Of a DNA stretch of 64,000 nt, positions 55,791 to 63,988 are shown piece after piece. The notes below the pieces were generated by a model. That model saw only the letters and a program-made list of their open reading frames with translations, was not told the origin of the DNA and made no database searches. The position numbers and the translations under genes are program-made. Origin of the DNA: Algoriphagus zhangzhouensis (GTDB taxonomy: Bacteria > Bacteroidota > Bacteroidia > Cytophagales > Cyclobacteriaceae); assembly GCF_900148515.1 (NCBI RefSeq), contig NZ_FRXN01000003.1, forward strand, positions 124,001 to 188,000, written 5' to 3'. Position 1 is the first letter of the stretch, and every line of letters begins with the position of its first letter.

Positions 55791-56852
55791 ATGACACTAG
55801 AGGAATTGGGATTTGATGAGAGGATGGCCAAGTATCGAAAAGAGCATCACCTTGATTCTTTTTTGACGGGGAGAGTTACCTCTGAGCACAAAGAGCGATA
55901 CATAGTAAAAACATCAGAAAAAGAATATGACAGTGAAATTGTTGGGAATTTAAGATTCACCGCCAATAGCAGAGAAGATTTTCCTGCTGTAGGAGATTGG
56001 GTGGCAATTTCTGAATACAACGAAGACGAAGCTTTGATTCATGCCATTTACCCTAGAAAAACAATACTGGAGAGGCAAGCGGTAGGAAAGCATGGAGAAA
56101 AGCAGATTATCGCAACCAATATTGATTTTGCCTTTATAGTATTGGCTATTGACCGGGATTTTAGTATTAATCGGATTGAGCGCTACCTCACCATTTGCAA
56201 CAACTCCAAAGTCAGTCCCTATATCATCCTTACCAAAATTGATTTGATAGATGAAGGTGAATTAAGTTCACTAGTATCAAAAGTTCAGGAAAGAATACCT
56301 CATATACCACTTTTTACAATCAGCAATGAGAATTTATCAGGAATCAAAAAAGTAAGAGAGGTAATAAAAAAAGGCAAAACCTATTGTCTTCTTGGTTCAT
56401 CAGGTGTCGGTAAATCCAGCCTATCCAATATTCTTTCAGGGAATAACTCCATGAAAACTGACATAATCAGTTCTAGCACCAATCGTGGAAAACATGTAAC
56501 CAGTCACCGAGAATTATTGATTTTGGAAAATGGAGGAATCCTAATTGATAATCCAGGGATGCGGGAAGTAGGAATGGCCGATGTAGGGAAAGGACTTGAA
56601 GAAACTTTTGATACAATCTATGAATTGTCCAAGGATTGCAAATTCAAAGACTGTACTCATATAAATGAAAAAGGTTGTGCAGTGATTGATGCAATCGAAA
56701 ATGGAGACCTTGCTATTTCTACCTATGAAAACTTCCTCAAAATGGAGCGGGAAAAATCACATTTTGAGTCTACTGTGGCTGAAAAAAGAAAAAAAGACAA
56801 GCAGTTCGGAAAGATGATGAAGAACTTCAAAAAGGATCAGGGGAAGCTTTAA
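55791..56852 (+). CDS. rsgA: Ribosome small-subunit-dependent GTPase A (long form)
   Basis: 353 residues, longer than the ~300-residue standard RsgA. The N-terminus LGFDERMAKYRKEHH with LTGRVTSEH is typical of the second, longer RsgA type. The circularly permuted GTPase motifs are TKID (148-151, G4), GSSGVGKSS (202-210, G1) and DNPG (253-256, G3). The C-terminal zinc knuckle has C283, C288, H290 and C296. It helps late maturation of the 30S subunit. It may be a paralogue of the normal RsgA, which would be elsewhere. Terminator-like hairpin at 56893. Confidence 0.93.
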   Translation: MTLEELGFDERMAKYRKEHHLDSFLTGRVTSEHKERYIVKTSEKEYDSEIVGNLRFTANSREDFPAVGDWVAISEYNEDEALIHAIYPRKTILERQAVGKHGEKQIIATNIDFAFIVLAIDRDFSINRIERYLTICNNSKVSPYIILTKIDLIDEGELSSLVSKVQERIPHIPLFTISNENLSGIKKVREVIKKGKTYCLLGSSGVGKSSLSNILSGNNSMKTDIISSSTNRGKHVTSHRELLILENGGILIDNPGMREVGMADVGKGLEETFDTIYELSKDCKFKDCTHINEKGCAVIDAIENGDLAISTYENFLKMEREKSHFESTVAEKRKKDKQFGKMMKNFKKDQGKL

Positions 56853-56892
56853 TAAAAGAAAAACGAAAAAGTCGATCAGGTTTTGCAAAAAA

Positions 56893-56916
56893 AAAGCCCC
56901 GAAAATTCGGGGCTTT
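56893..56916 (-). terminator. Terminator of the DUF1573 gene, possibly shared with rsgA
   Basis: AAAGCCCCG (56893-56901) and CGGGGCTTT (56908-56916) form a perfect 9-bp stem with an AAAATT loop. On the - strand it runs into a nine-base T stretch, 22 bases after the DUF1573 stop. On the + strand the following TTTCAATTTTATTTTG could also serve rsgA. Confidence 0.9.
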
Positions 56917-56937
56917 CAATTTTATTTTGATTTAATA

Positions 56938-57333
56938 TTACTTCGTTTTTGGAAGCACATTAGAGATTAAGGAAACTTTCTCAATCGGCTCTGAGGCATT
57001 CGAATAAATCCTTACAACTGAATTTTGTTTACCCATTTTTCCAGCTGAATTAAAGGAAACTTGAATTTTTGCTGTAGCACCTGGAGCTACTGGCTCTTTT
57101 GGCCAGCTTGGTACTGTACAGCCACATGTTGCAGCTACATTGGAAATAATCAAAGGGGTATTACCCGTATTGGTCAACTCAAATGTGTGAGAAACCTTAT
57201 CACCTTGTTTGATATCTCCAAAATCAATTGACTTCTCTTTAAATTTGATCACTGCTCCTGTTTCTGTTTGAGCATTTGCCTGAAACGCAAAAACTAATGC
57301 AAACAGGCTTAAGAACAATCCAATTTTTTTCAT
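56938..57333 (-). CDS. DUF1573 secreted protein
   Basis: 131 residues from the ATG at 57333, which opens a signal peptide (MKKIGLFLSLFALVFAFQANAQ). The mature part is an immunoglobulin-like DUF1573 domain: KSIDFGDIKQGDKVSHTFEL, NTGNTPLIISNVAATCGCTVPSW and APGATAKIQVSF. CGC is a conserved feature of the family. DUF1573 proteins are common and numerous in Bacteroidota; their role in the periplasm or envelope is unknown. A promoter with TTTG-N19-AATATTTG lies at 57355-57385 on the - strand. Confidence 0.92.
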   Translation of the reverse strand: MKKIGLFLSLFALVFAFQANAQTETGAVIKFKEKSIDFGDIKQGDKVSHTFELTNTGNTPLIISNVAATCGCTVPSWPKEPVAPGATAKIQVSFNSAGKMGKQNSVVRIYSNASEPIEKVSLISNVLPKTK

Positions 57334-57354
57334 AATCATATCGGTTATTAGTTT

Positions 57355-57385
57355 CAAATATTCATTTTTTTGAGGCCTTTTCAAA
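57355..57385 (-). promoter_or_regulatory. Promoter of the DUF1573 gene
   Basis: On the - strand TTTG (57382-57385), a 19-base spacer and AATATTTG (57355-57362; one mismatch to TAnnTTTG). The start codon is 21 bases downstream. Confidence 0.5.
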
Positions 57386-57447
57386 GGTCTTTCAGATTAT
57401 ACTACCTAAAAAACCTTGCCAAAGACGTGAGAGTTCATTTTTAATTC

Positions 57448-58890
57448 TCAGCTCTCAGACGTATTTCCACTGAAAAAAGTTGGAGAAAAATTCACCAAAT
57501 ACAATTCTTCTGATGCCCGAGTAACTGCAGTATAGAGCCACCTCAAAAAATCCTTATCCACTTTTTCATCTGGCAAATAGCCTTGATCAACAAAAACTGC
57601 CGGCCACTGCCCTCCTTGCGCCTTATGACAAGTCAAAGCGTAGGCAAACTTCACCTGAAGGGCATTTAGATATGGATCCTTTCTGATCATATCCTGACGT
57701 TCGGTTTTGTTGGCTATATCAGCGTAATCCTCTGAAACTTGATTGTATAGGTTTCTATATTCCTCCCGAGACAAGGATGGATTTGAAGAATACAGGGTTT
57801 CTAAGAGCACTTTCGCCTCAAAGTGTGGCTCATCTGGATAATCCAGCAAGCGTAGCTCCAAAGTGGCAAACCGAAATCCATACAATTCTTCGAAAGACCT
57901 AATTTTCATAATTTCCGCCATGTCACCATTGGCCAAAAAATTCACCTTTTCGGACTCAGCCATGTAGGTGTAATTATTTTTAACAATCATTAACAAGTCC
58001 CCGGTATTGATCTCATCCTCGAAAAAATGAATCACTTTTCGGATATAAAGATTGTACTGGACTGCATTCTTATTGGACCGGGTAACGATCACTGTGTTGT
58101 CTGTCCCAAACTTATCATAGGCGTATCTAAGCCCATCCTCCAACCTTTCACCAGTCATCTTAAAGATATCCCTGAAAGATGATGTATTCAATTGGATCTG
58201 TGGGTTTTCTTGAGGAATCAATTGCCTTAATTGAGAAGCATTGTATAGAATCCCAGACTCAAGTCTTTGCCTCATCACCTCCACTAATTCTACTTGGTCT
58301 GCATGAAGGCGAAAATACCTTTGAAGGTAATTTGAATCCAAGGCAGGACTATATTCACTTCCCACTGGAGGCAACTGGGCAGTGTCCCCTACCAGAATGA
58401 GTCGATTCTCCTCTCCTGAAAAAACAAAGCGTATCAAGTCTCCCAACAAATTACCTGACATCCCCCCATCATCGGCCAACATTGAGGATTCATCTACAAT
58501 AAAAACTGTGTTTTTGTAATAGTTCTTTTGAAGTATAAAACCCATCCCAAGGCCACTAGAGTCCTCTTTTGGCTTATAAATGATCTTATGAATGGTATAA
58601 GCTGCTCGTCCGCTGTAGTTGCTCATTACCTTTGCAGCACGGCCTGTAGGAGCCAATAATAATGATCGCATCTGCAATCTGGGAAGACTTTGAACCAATG
58701 CAGAAATCACGGAAGTTTTACCAGTTCCTGCATATCCTCTCAATACAAAGGTGGGTTTCTCGTCTACATTTTGGGCAAGAAAATTGTCCATTTTTCGGAA
58801 GAATTCAGCCTGTCCAGAGGTGGGCTGAAACGAAAAATTACTTCGAATCAGATCTGATGGTTTCCATTTGGTCTGGTTATCTTTACCCAT
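57448..58890 (-). CDS. RecD-like ATP-dependent DNA helicase
   Basis: 480 residues from the ATG at 58890 (MGKDNQTKWKPSDL); a longer frame upstream is not conserved-looking and overlaps the divergent NUDIX gene. The superfamily 1B helicase motifs are GYAGTGKTS (Walker A), FIVDESSML (motif II), LVGDTAQLPPVGSE (motif III), FAYALTCHKAQGGQWPAVFVD (motif V-like) and LYTAVTRASEELYLVNF (motif VI). It lacks the long N-terminus of RecD2. It is probably a stand-alone helicase in DNA repair or replication. Start codons of this gene and the NUDIX gene are only 15 bases apart. Confidence 0.92.
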   Translation of the reverse strand: MGKDNQTKWKPSDLIRSNFSFQPTSGQAEFFRKMDNFLAQNVDEKPTFVLRGYAGTGKTSVISALVQSLPRLQMRSLLLAPTGRAAKVMSNYSGRAAYTIHKIIYKPKEDSSGLGMGFILQKNYYKNTVFIVDESSMLADDGGMSGNLLGDLIRFVFSGEENRLILVGDTAQLPPVGSEYSPALDSNYLQRYFRLHADQVELVEVMRQRLESGILYNASQLRQLIPQENPQIQLNTSSFRDIFKMTGERLEDGLRYAYDKFGTDNTVIVTRSNKNAVQYNLYIRKVIHFFEDEINTGDLLMIVKNNYTYMAESEKVNFLANGDMAEIMKIRSFEELYGFRFATLELRLLDYPDEPHFEAKVLLETLYSSNPSLSREEYRNLYNQVSEDYADIANKTERQDMIRKDPYLNALQVKFAYALTCHKAQGGQWPAVFVDQGYLPDEKVDKDFLRWLYTAVTRASEELYLVNFSPTFFSGNTSES

Positions 58891-58905
58891 AGACAACGAA
58901 AGTAC

Positions 58906-59415
58906 ATGAAGGAAGACAAAATCGGCAATGAAATAAATGCAAAGTTTGGCAATCAGCTTCGCACAAGAGTAAACGGGGTTTTGATCCAAAACGATAAGGT
59001 CCTGATGATCCGACATTTGATGGGAGATCAAAAGGAATTTTGGTCTGTTCCCGGAGGAGGGATGAACTTTGGAACCAGTGCCAAATGCAACTTGAAACGT
59101 GAATTTTTGGAAGAAACAGGTCTAGAAATAGGTGTTGAAAACTTCCTGTTTGTGCATGAATTTTTTCGCCCCCCCCTACATTCTATGGAATTGTTTTTTG
59201 AAGTTTCCTATATTTCGGGAGAAATCGCGCTTGGCACTGACCCGGAATTGGATGAGCAAAATCAAATCATGACCGATATTGCCTGGATGAGTATTTCAGA
59301 TATCCGTTCATTGCCCCGGGAGTCAGTTCATCAAATCTTTTGGGATATTAAATCCCTTCAGGAGCTAGGATTGTGTAAAGGATATTTTAATTTTGAAAAT
59401 AATTATCTAAAATAG
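58906..59415 (+). CDS. NUDIX hydrolase with altered Nudix box
   Basis: 169 residues. The Nudix fold is shown by GVLIQNDKVLMIRH and the box from GGGMNFG to REFLEETGL. In the standard box GX5EX7REUXEEXGU, the first Glu is here Thr (GGMNFGT), but REFLEE is kept; metal binding might be weakened. Members hydrolyse nucleoside diphosphates linked to other groups. The substrate is unknown. It is divergent from the helicase gene with overlapping regulatory space, and a near-box TATCTTTA (58878-58885) is a weak -7. Confidence 0.85.
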   Translation: MKEDKIGNEINAKFGNQLRTRVNGVLIQNDKVLMIRHLMGDQKEFWSVPGGGMNFGTSAKCNLKREFLEETGLEIGVENFLFVHEFFRPPLHSMELFFEVSYISGEIALGTDPELDEQNQIMTDIAWMSISDIRSLPRESVHQIFWDIKSLQELGLCKGYFNFENNYLK

Positions 59416-59462
59416 CACGATTTAAAACCATCAACCTTACCCAGATTTAAAATTTCAACAAA

Positions 59463-60044
59463 ATGAATCTAACCAAAGTATTATCTATTGTTTTCTTCGT
59501 CGTAGCGATCGGCTTAGGCTACCTTCTATGGAAAGGTGTGGACGATGTAGTGGAAACAGAGAAAAGAATTGCCCTTGTAGAAGGAGCTATCATTGAAAAA
59601 CTACAAATGCTGAGAGATGCTCAATTGGCATATCAAGCATCCAATGGTGAATACGCCGGAAATTGGAATGATTTGAAAAACTTCATCCAAAACGGTGAGA
59701 TTTGGCTAGTTCAAAGAACTGAGACAACTAAATTGTTGGAATATGGTAAGGAAGAAACAACAGTTGAATTCGATACCTTGGGCTCTGTTCCTGTTATGGA
59801 CTCTTTGTTCAACGCTAGAAAATACCCTGACTTCAACTTAGAGACTATGGCAGTTGTTCCTGCTTCAGGTGGAAAGCAATTTGAATTCTTCGCTGACAAA
59901 ATCGAAAGAAACAGCTACGAAATCAACGTTTTCGAAATCAGAGATCCAGCTCCAATGAATCCTGAAAGAAAATTGAACAATAACGAAAAAGCTCTAAGAG
60001 TAGGATCCAGAACTGACGCTTCTACTGAAGGTAACTGGAAATAA
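59463..60044 (+). CDS. Hypothetical membrane-anchored protein, first gene of the DUF3822-coaD cluster
   Basis: 193 residues. One N-terminal helix (VLSIVFFVVAIGLGYLLW) precedes an exported or periplasmic domain. Its front part, KLQMLRDAQLAYQASNGEYAG with WNDLKNFIQNG, resembles the pattern seen after the helix in pseudopilins, which may be chance. I recognise no named family, but similar genes sit in front of DUF3822 and coaD in related Bacteroidota as I remember it. It is followed after 12 bases by the DUF3822 gene and likely co-transcribed. Confidence 0.7.
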   Translation: MNLTKVLSIVFFVVAIGLGYLLWKGVDDVVETEKRIALVEGAIIEKLQMLRDAQLAYQASNGEYAGNWNDLKNFIQNGEIWLVQRTETTKLLEYGKEETTVEFDTLGSVPVMDSLFNARKYPDFNLETMAVVPASGGKQFEFFADKIERNSYEINVFEIRDPAPMNPERKLNNNEKALRVGSRTDASTEGNWK

Positions 60045-60056
60045 TCCCTCCTAATT

Positions 60057-60875
60057 TTGGAAAATACTCTCAAAGTATTCAAAAGTGATAAGTTTGATGT
60101 GGAAGACGCAGCGAGCTTATCACTTTTTTTATACCCTGATTTTTTGGTGATTTTCGCCAAAGATCAAAATCAATCAAACACCGGTATCCATTATTACCCG
60201 AATCTAAACTGGAAATCGATTGATCAATTAATATTGAGTGATCCCCTCCTTAGAGTTGACCTACCTGCCAAGGTCTATATTCACCATAGAGGATTCAGTT
60301 TAGTCCCTGGAGTTCTTTTTTCATCAGGAAATGAGGCCAATTTTCTCACATTTATCCAGGAAATGCCAGCCAATCCTTTTTATTTCAATACCCCGCTAGA
60401 CAGTAACAATCTACAGATCGTTTCATATATTGATGAAAAGCTGAACAAGTCTCTTCAAGCCAGATTCTCTGAATTGAGCTTCTTCCACGGAAGTTCTTCT
60501 TTCTTATCTTACTTATTCAAAGAAAGGTTCAATCTTATCGGTCAAGAGATTTTGATCAATATTTTTGGCAACAAAATGTATGTAGCTGCTTTCACAGATC
60601 AGGAACTCAGCGCATTCAACTTATTCCAAATAGACTCCAAAGAGGACATTCTGAAATATGTTCTGATATTAATTGAGCAGCTCAAATTCCAGAGAAACTT
60701 AGTACGAATCAGCATTTTTGGAGTACCTTCTAAAAGTGACATAACAGATGATTGGGGAAAAGAATATTTTCAGAATTTCAGAATTTTAACTCCCCACGCC
60801 AATCAAAATTATTCCCATGGATTTAAGCATCTCAAAGATTTGGGATTGTTTGAAGTCTCTTGGCAATACCAATAA
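60057..60875 (+). CDS. DUF3822 protein
   Basis: 272 residues from a TTG start; no in-frame ATG lies near the N-terminus, and the frame starts 12 bases after the upstream stop. It matches DUF3822 in layout: ASLSLFLYPDFLVIFAKD near the start, PFYFNTPLDSNNLQIVSYID and ILINIFGNKMYVAAFTDQEL with the duplicated actin/ASKHA-like fold pattern. Its position just before coaD (3 bases) is characteristic of Bacteroidota. Its function is unknown. Confidence 0.82.
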   Translation: MENTLKVFKSDKFDVEDAASLSLFLYPDFLVIFAKDQNQSNTGIHYYPNLNWKSIDQLILSDPLLRVDLPAKVYIHHRGFSLVPGVLFSSGNEANFLTFIQEMPANPFYFNTPLDSNNLQIVSYIDEKLNKSLQARFSELSFFHGSSSFLSYLFKERFNLIGQEILINIFGNKMYVAAFTDQELSAFNLFQIDSKEDILKYVLILIEQLKFQRNLVRISIFGVPSKSDITDDWGKEYFQNFRILTPHANQNYSHGFKHLKDLGLFEVSWQYQ

Positions 60876-60878
60876 AAC

Positions 60879-61334
60879 ATGAGTAAAATAGCCATTTTTC
60901 CAGGTTCATTTGATCCCTATACTATGGGACATCACGATATAGTGATGAGAAGTTTAGACCTATTTGATGAGGTCATCATTGGCATTGGATACAATTCCAC
61001 CAAAAAGAACCGCTATTTTGATATCGATTTGATGGTGGAAAAAATCGAAAGTGTATATACAGAAATACCTGGCGTGAAAGTCATTGTTTACAATGAACTG
61101 ACCTCTACACTTGCAAAAAAGCATGGGGCTGGTTTTCTGATCAGGGGTTTAAGAAATACAACCGATTTTGAATACGAAAACACCATTTCTCAAATGAACC
61201 GCTATCTAAATGAAGATTTGGAAACGGTATTTTTGATCACTTCTCCTCAATACGCGGCCATCAGCTCTACTGTAATCCGTGAAGTTCATAGGTATGGCGG
61301 AAATGTAAGTGAATTCCTCCCTTACAATATCTAA
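60879..61334 (+). CDS. coaD: Phosphopantetheine adenylyltransferase
   Basis: 151 residues, standard length. It adenylates 4'-phosphopantetheine, the penultimate step of coenzyme A synthesis. The nucleotidyltransferase motifs are FPGSFDPYTMGHHDIV (TxGH form) and ISSTVIRE near the C-terminus; RGLRNTTDFEYE is the family's central block. It forms a hexamer in the cytoplasm. It starts 3 bases after the DUF3822 stop, so it is in the same operon. The following NUDIX gene is convergent. Confidence 0.97.
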   Translation: MSKIAIFPGSFDPYTMGHHDIVMRSLDLFDEVIIGIGYNSTKKNRYFDIDLMVEKIESVYTEIPGVKVIVYNELTSTLAKKHGAGFLIRGLRNTTDFEYENTISQMNRYLNEDLETVFLITSPQYAAISSTVIREVHRYGGNVSEFLPYNI

Positions 61335-61347
61335 TCGGTAGATTACT

Positions 61348-62022
61348 TTATTTAAGGTGATTATTAAGGAATTGCTTAAAAAGCCATCTCATGGATGGGT
61401 ATGAATTGACCAAAGCTGTTTTTGCATCACCTTCTCTAAACCATCTAATATCCTCGATTCCCTCTTCTTTTTGAGGCTTCATTCCAGCATCTGAAACATT
61501 ACTCATCGCATACCAATAGGTCTTTTTGAGAATGCTTTTCCGGTTTTGGGTATAGGTATGCCAAGTATTGCAGATTGGCTTACCTAGCTTCACTTGGATC
61601 GCACACTCTTCTTCCACTTCTCTCACCGCACACTGCTGAGGAGTTTCTCCTTTATCAAATTTTCCTTTCGGAAAATCCCACTTCCCTAGTCGATATATTA
61701 AAAGAATTTTATCCTTTTTGGTCACAATGCCTCCAGCGGCTTTAATCGTATAAAAGCGACTTTTAACAAATTTCTTCAGGGCATTTTTATCACTTGATAC
61801 CAAAGTAACAGAATCCAAATCTTTCAACTTGCGAGTCCTCATTTGATACAAAATCCGAATGATCAAATCATGGGAAGGCTCTTGAAATAGAATATCATCC
61901 TGCCAAAGAGCTGCCGAAGGCAGATCATCAGATTCAGAAAATATGGCGTCGTATTTTTTGGATGGGTGAAGCTCTTCGAAGCTAATTAAGTCCAGAGGCT
62001 TGTCATTGACAAAGATTCGCAT
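61348..62022 (-). CDS. NUDIX hydrolase with N-terminal extension
   Basis: About 224 residues from the ATG at 62022 (MRIFVNDKPLDL); a longer frame upstream lacks pattern. Residues ~1-85 form an N-terminal domain of unknown type. The Nudix domain follows: AAGGIVTKKDKILLIYRLGKW, then the full box GKFDKGETPQQCAVREVEEECAI. This resembles diadenosine-polyphosphate or 8-oxo-nucleotide hydrolases with the family's KWDFPKGK. The substrate is unknown. It is divergent from pyrE, whose promoter box is 86-93 bases from its start. Confidence 0.87.
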   Translation of the reverse strand: MRIFVNDKPLDLISFEELHPSKKYDAIFSESDDLPSAALWQDDILFQEPSHDLIIRILYQMRTRKLKDLDSVTLVSSDKNALKKFVKSRFYTIKAAGGIVTKKDKILLIYRLGKWDFPKGKFDKGETPQQCAVREVEEECAIQVKLGKPICNTWHTYTQNRKSILKKTYWYAMSNVSDAGMKPQKEEGIEDIRWFREGDAKTALVNSYPSMRWLFKQFLNNHLK

Positions 62023-62107
62023 GCAAGAATCGTCGATTGGTATACTGTGAATGGTCAAAAATGCATAAAAATTTCGCTTACCACAACCTGAACCATTCTT
62101 AATCACT

Positions 62108-62115
62108 TATTTTTG
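62108..62115 (+). promoter_or_regulatory. -7 box directly upstream of pyrE
   Basis: TATTTTTG is an exact TAnnTTTG box ending 4 bases before the pyrE ATG, so transcription should start at or next to the start codon. There is no strong -33 TTG; CTG at 62088-62090 with a 17-base spacer is a weak candidate. Confidence 0.55.
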
Positions 62116-62119
62116 AGGC

Positions 62120-62767
62120 ATGAAAATTCTAGACTCTTCCATCGCAGCCGAGGTTGCTGACCAATTGCTTGAAATTGAAGCGATTCGATTACAGCCTGAA
62201 AAACCCTTCACTTGGGCCTCAGGTTGGAAATCTCCAATTTATTGTGACAATAGACTTTCACTTTCTTTCCCGAAAGTCAGAAATCTAATTAAAGAGAATC
62301 TGGTTAAGTCAATTCAGCACTTTTTCCCTGAAGCTGAAGCCATCGCCGGTGTAGCTACTGCAGGAATCCCCCAAGGAGCACTTTTGGCAAATGATCTAGA
62401 CCTACCTTTCATTTATGTTCGCTCCAAACCAAAAGGTCATGGAATGGAAAATATGATCGAAGGTAAAGTTGTCCCAGGTCAAAAAGTCGTAGTGGTCGAA
62501 GATTTGGTTTCTACTGGAGGAAGCTCTTTGAAAGCCGTACAAGATCTAAGAAATGCAGGATTTGAAGTGATGGGGATGGTTGCGATTTTCAGCTATGGGT
62601 TTGGAATCGCTGACGACAACTTCAAAAATGCAGATGTCGACCTAATCGTACTTTCCCACTATGAAGCGATGCTTCCTAGAGCTGTTGCCCGGAAATATGT
62701 AAAAGACGAGGTTTTGAATTCATTGGCTGACTGGAGAAAAGATCCAGCAGCTTGGAATCCTCAATAA
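62120..62767 (+). CDS. pyrE: Orotate phosphoribosyltransferase
   Basis: 215 residues. It joins orotate with PRPP to give OMP in pyrimidine synthesis. The PRPP-binding motif is VVVVEDLVSTGGSS; the flexible-loop part is RSKPKGHGMENMIEG, and FTWASGWKSPIYCDNR is the N-terminal substrate block. It should form a dimer in the cytoplasm. A -7 box ends 4 bases before the ATG, so a leaderless message is likely. A strong terminator follows within 10 bases. Confidence 0.97.
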   Translation: MKILDSSIAAEVADQLLEIEAIRLQPEKPFTWASGWKSPIYCDNRLSLSFPKVRNLIKENLVKSIQHFFPEAEAIAGVATAGIPQGALLANDLDLPFIYVRSKPKGHGMENMIEGKVVPGQKVVVVEDLVSTGGSSLKAVQDLRNAGFEVMGMVAIFSYGFGIADDNFKNADVDLIVLSHYEAMLPRAVARKYVKDEVLNSLADWRKDPAAWNPQ

Positions 62768-62774
62768 ATAATGA

Positions 62775-62799
62775 ATGCCGGTTTTAGCCGGCATTTTTT
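62775..62799 (+). terminator. Terminator of pyrE
   Basis: ATGCCGG (62775-62781) and CCGGCAT (62788-62794) make a perfect 7-bp stem with a TTTTAG loop, followed by six T residues (62794-62799). It ends 8 bases after the pyrE stop region and abuts the stop of the convergent ATP-grasp-like gene. Confidence 0.9.
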
Positions 62800-63988
62800 A
62801 TTTCTCAAATAATCCGATGGATCCTCCAACCCAATCTTTGTCTTTGTTGAATTTGACACCGATCATCTCTCCCCTACTCAATCTACAAAGATTCCCTACC
62901 AATGTGGGCTTCTCGTCTTTCTCTGGCCATAGAGCTAATATGCGAACCTCCACTTTTACTCTTCCGTCTATCGCTTGGATAACGGGCTGATAATTCACTT
63001 TCTTCTGAAGGATAAAAAGATCTTTCTCCTCGACTTTTTCTATGCCCTCACGAGTCACATTGAAAATGACTCCTGCACCTGAAAAAGAAAACAAAGGCTT
63101 CAATACATAATTTTCCAAATCCTCAGGAATACTCTCTAAGTCACTCAGCAAAGTGGTTTCAATAAAGTAGGGTCCCGAAAGGTAAGGAAGAATAAACTTC
63201 GAAATCCGAGTGTACCAATTGGGATGACCAGCCCACTCTACTTCCAAATCATCCTGAAAACTAAAGGCCATATCCAAGTCTGGCCTGGCATCCAGTTCAT
63301 CAAAAATCACCCGGTTATAAATTCGTTTGATTTGGATTCGTTTGCCATCAGCATCCGTATAAAAGAGTTTCTTTCCTTCTTTTTTTATTGCTGTGACACA
63401 AACGAACCGCACTCCCAAGTCCCTTTGACAATAGTAAAAGTCAATTTTAGTATTTTGTTTTTCTGGCTCAATCTCAAGCAAAATCACTTCCTCAGGTGAA
63501 TAGTCTCCCAGAATCACCTCCTTGAGTTTTTCTAAATAACTCGATTCATCCAATCCACTGAGGTATGGAGTATAGTCTTCCAAAAAGGGATATGCTTCTT
63601 TGAATTTCCGATTGAGATTAAACTGAAAATTGAAAATTGAAGGAAATCCTTGAACCTCAATTAGCTTGGGAATTAACTTCTCGTTTTCCTCACAAACCCC
63701 AAAATCGATAGCCAAAAACTGAGTATGAGCATCTTCATTGGGAACGCTAGTATTCAAATCCAATGCTTTTTGTGTGATAGCTTTGAAATCAGGCCTTTTG
63801 ATAAAATCTATTACCTGATCGCATGCTTCTTCCAATTGGCTTTGAAAATCCTTTGGTATAAAAAAAGGGCTTTCCGCAATCCGAAAGGTTGGTTTATGAT
63901 TGAAATCCTTTTCTACAGAATCCAGAAAATCCCGATAAGTTTCAGGAGAAAAATGACTATTAAAAATACTTCTAATCGGTTGAATCAT
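62798..63988 (-). CDS. ATP-grasp-like protein of unknown substrate
   Basis: About 396 residues from the ATG at 63988; a TTG three codons upstream is possible, and the frame is open to the window edge, so the true start could lie beyond it. The C-terminal half has ATP-grasp-like features: YVLKPLFSFSGAGVIFNV (nucleotide-binding strand and loop), FILQKKVNYQPVI and VKVEVRILALW, the last with the family's conserved Arg. The N-terminal half holds FLAIDFGVCEENEKLIPKLIEVQGFPS. The pattern resembles glutathionylspermidine-synthetase-like ligases. It is convergent with pyrE. The substrate is unknown. Confidence 0.7.
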   Translation of the reverse strand: MIQPIRSIFNSHFSPETYRDFLDSVEKDFNHKPTFRIAESPFFIPKDFQSQLEEACDQVIDFIKRPDFKAITQKALDLNTSVPNEDAHTQFLAIDFGVCEENEKLIPKLIEVQGFPSIFNFQFNLNRKFKEAYPFLEDYTPYLSGLDESSYLEKLKEVILGDYSPEEVILLEIEPEKQNTKIDFYYCQRDLGVRFVCVTAIKKEGKKLFYTDADGKRIQIKRIYNRVIFDELDARPDLDMAFSFQDDLEVEWAGHPNWYTRISKFILPYLSGPYFIETTLLSDLESIPEDLENYVLKPLFSFSGAGVIFNVTREGIEKVEEKDLFILQKKVNYQPVIQAIDGRVKVEVRILALWPEKDEKPTLVGNLCRLSRGEMIGVKFNKDKDWVGGSIGLFEK

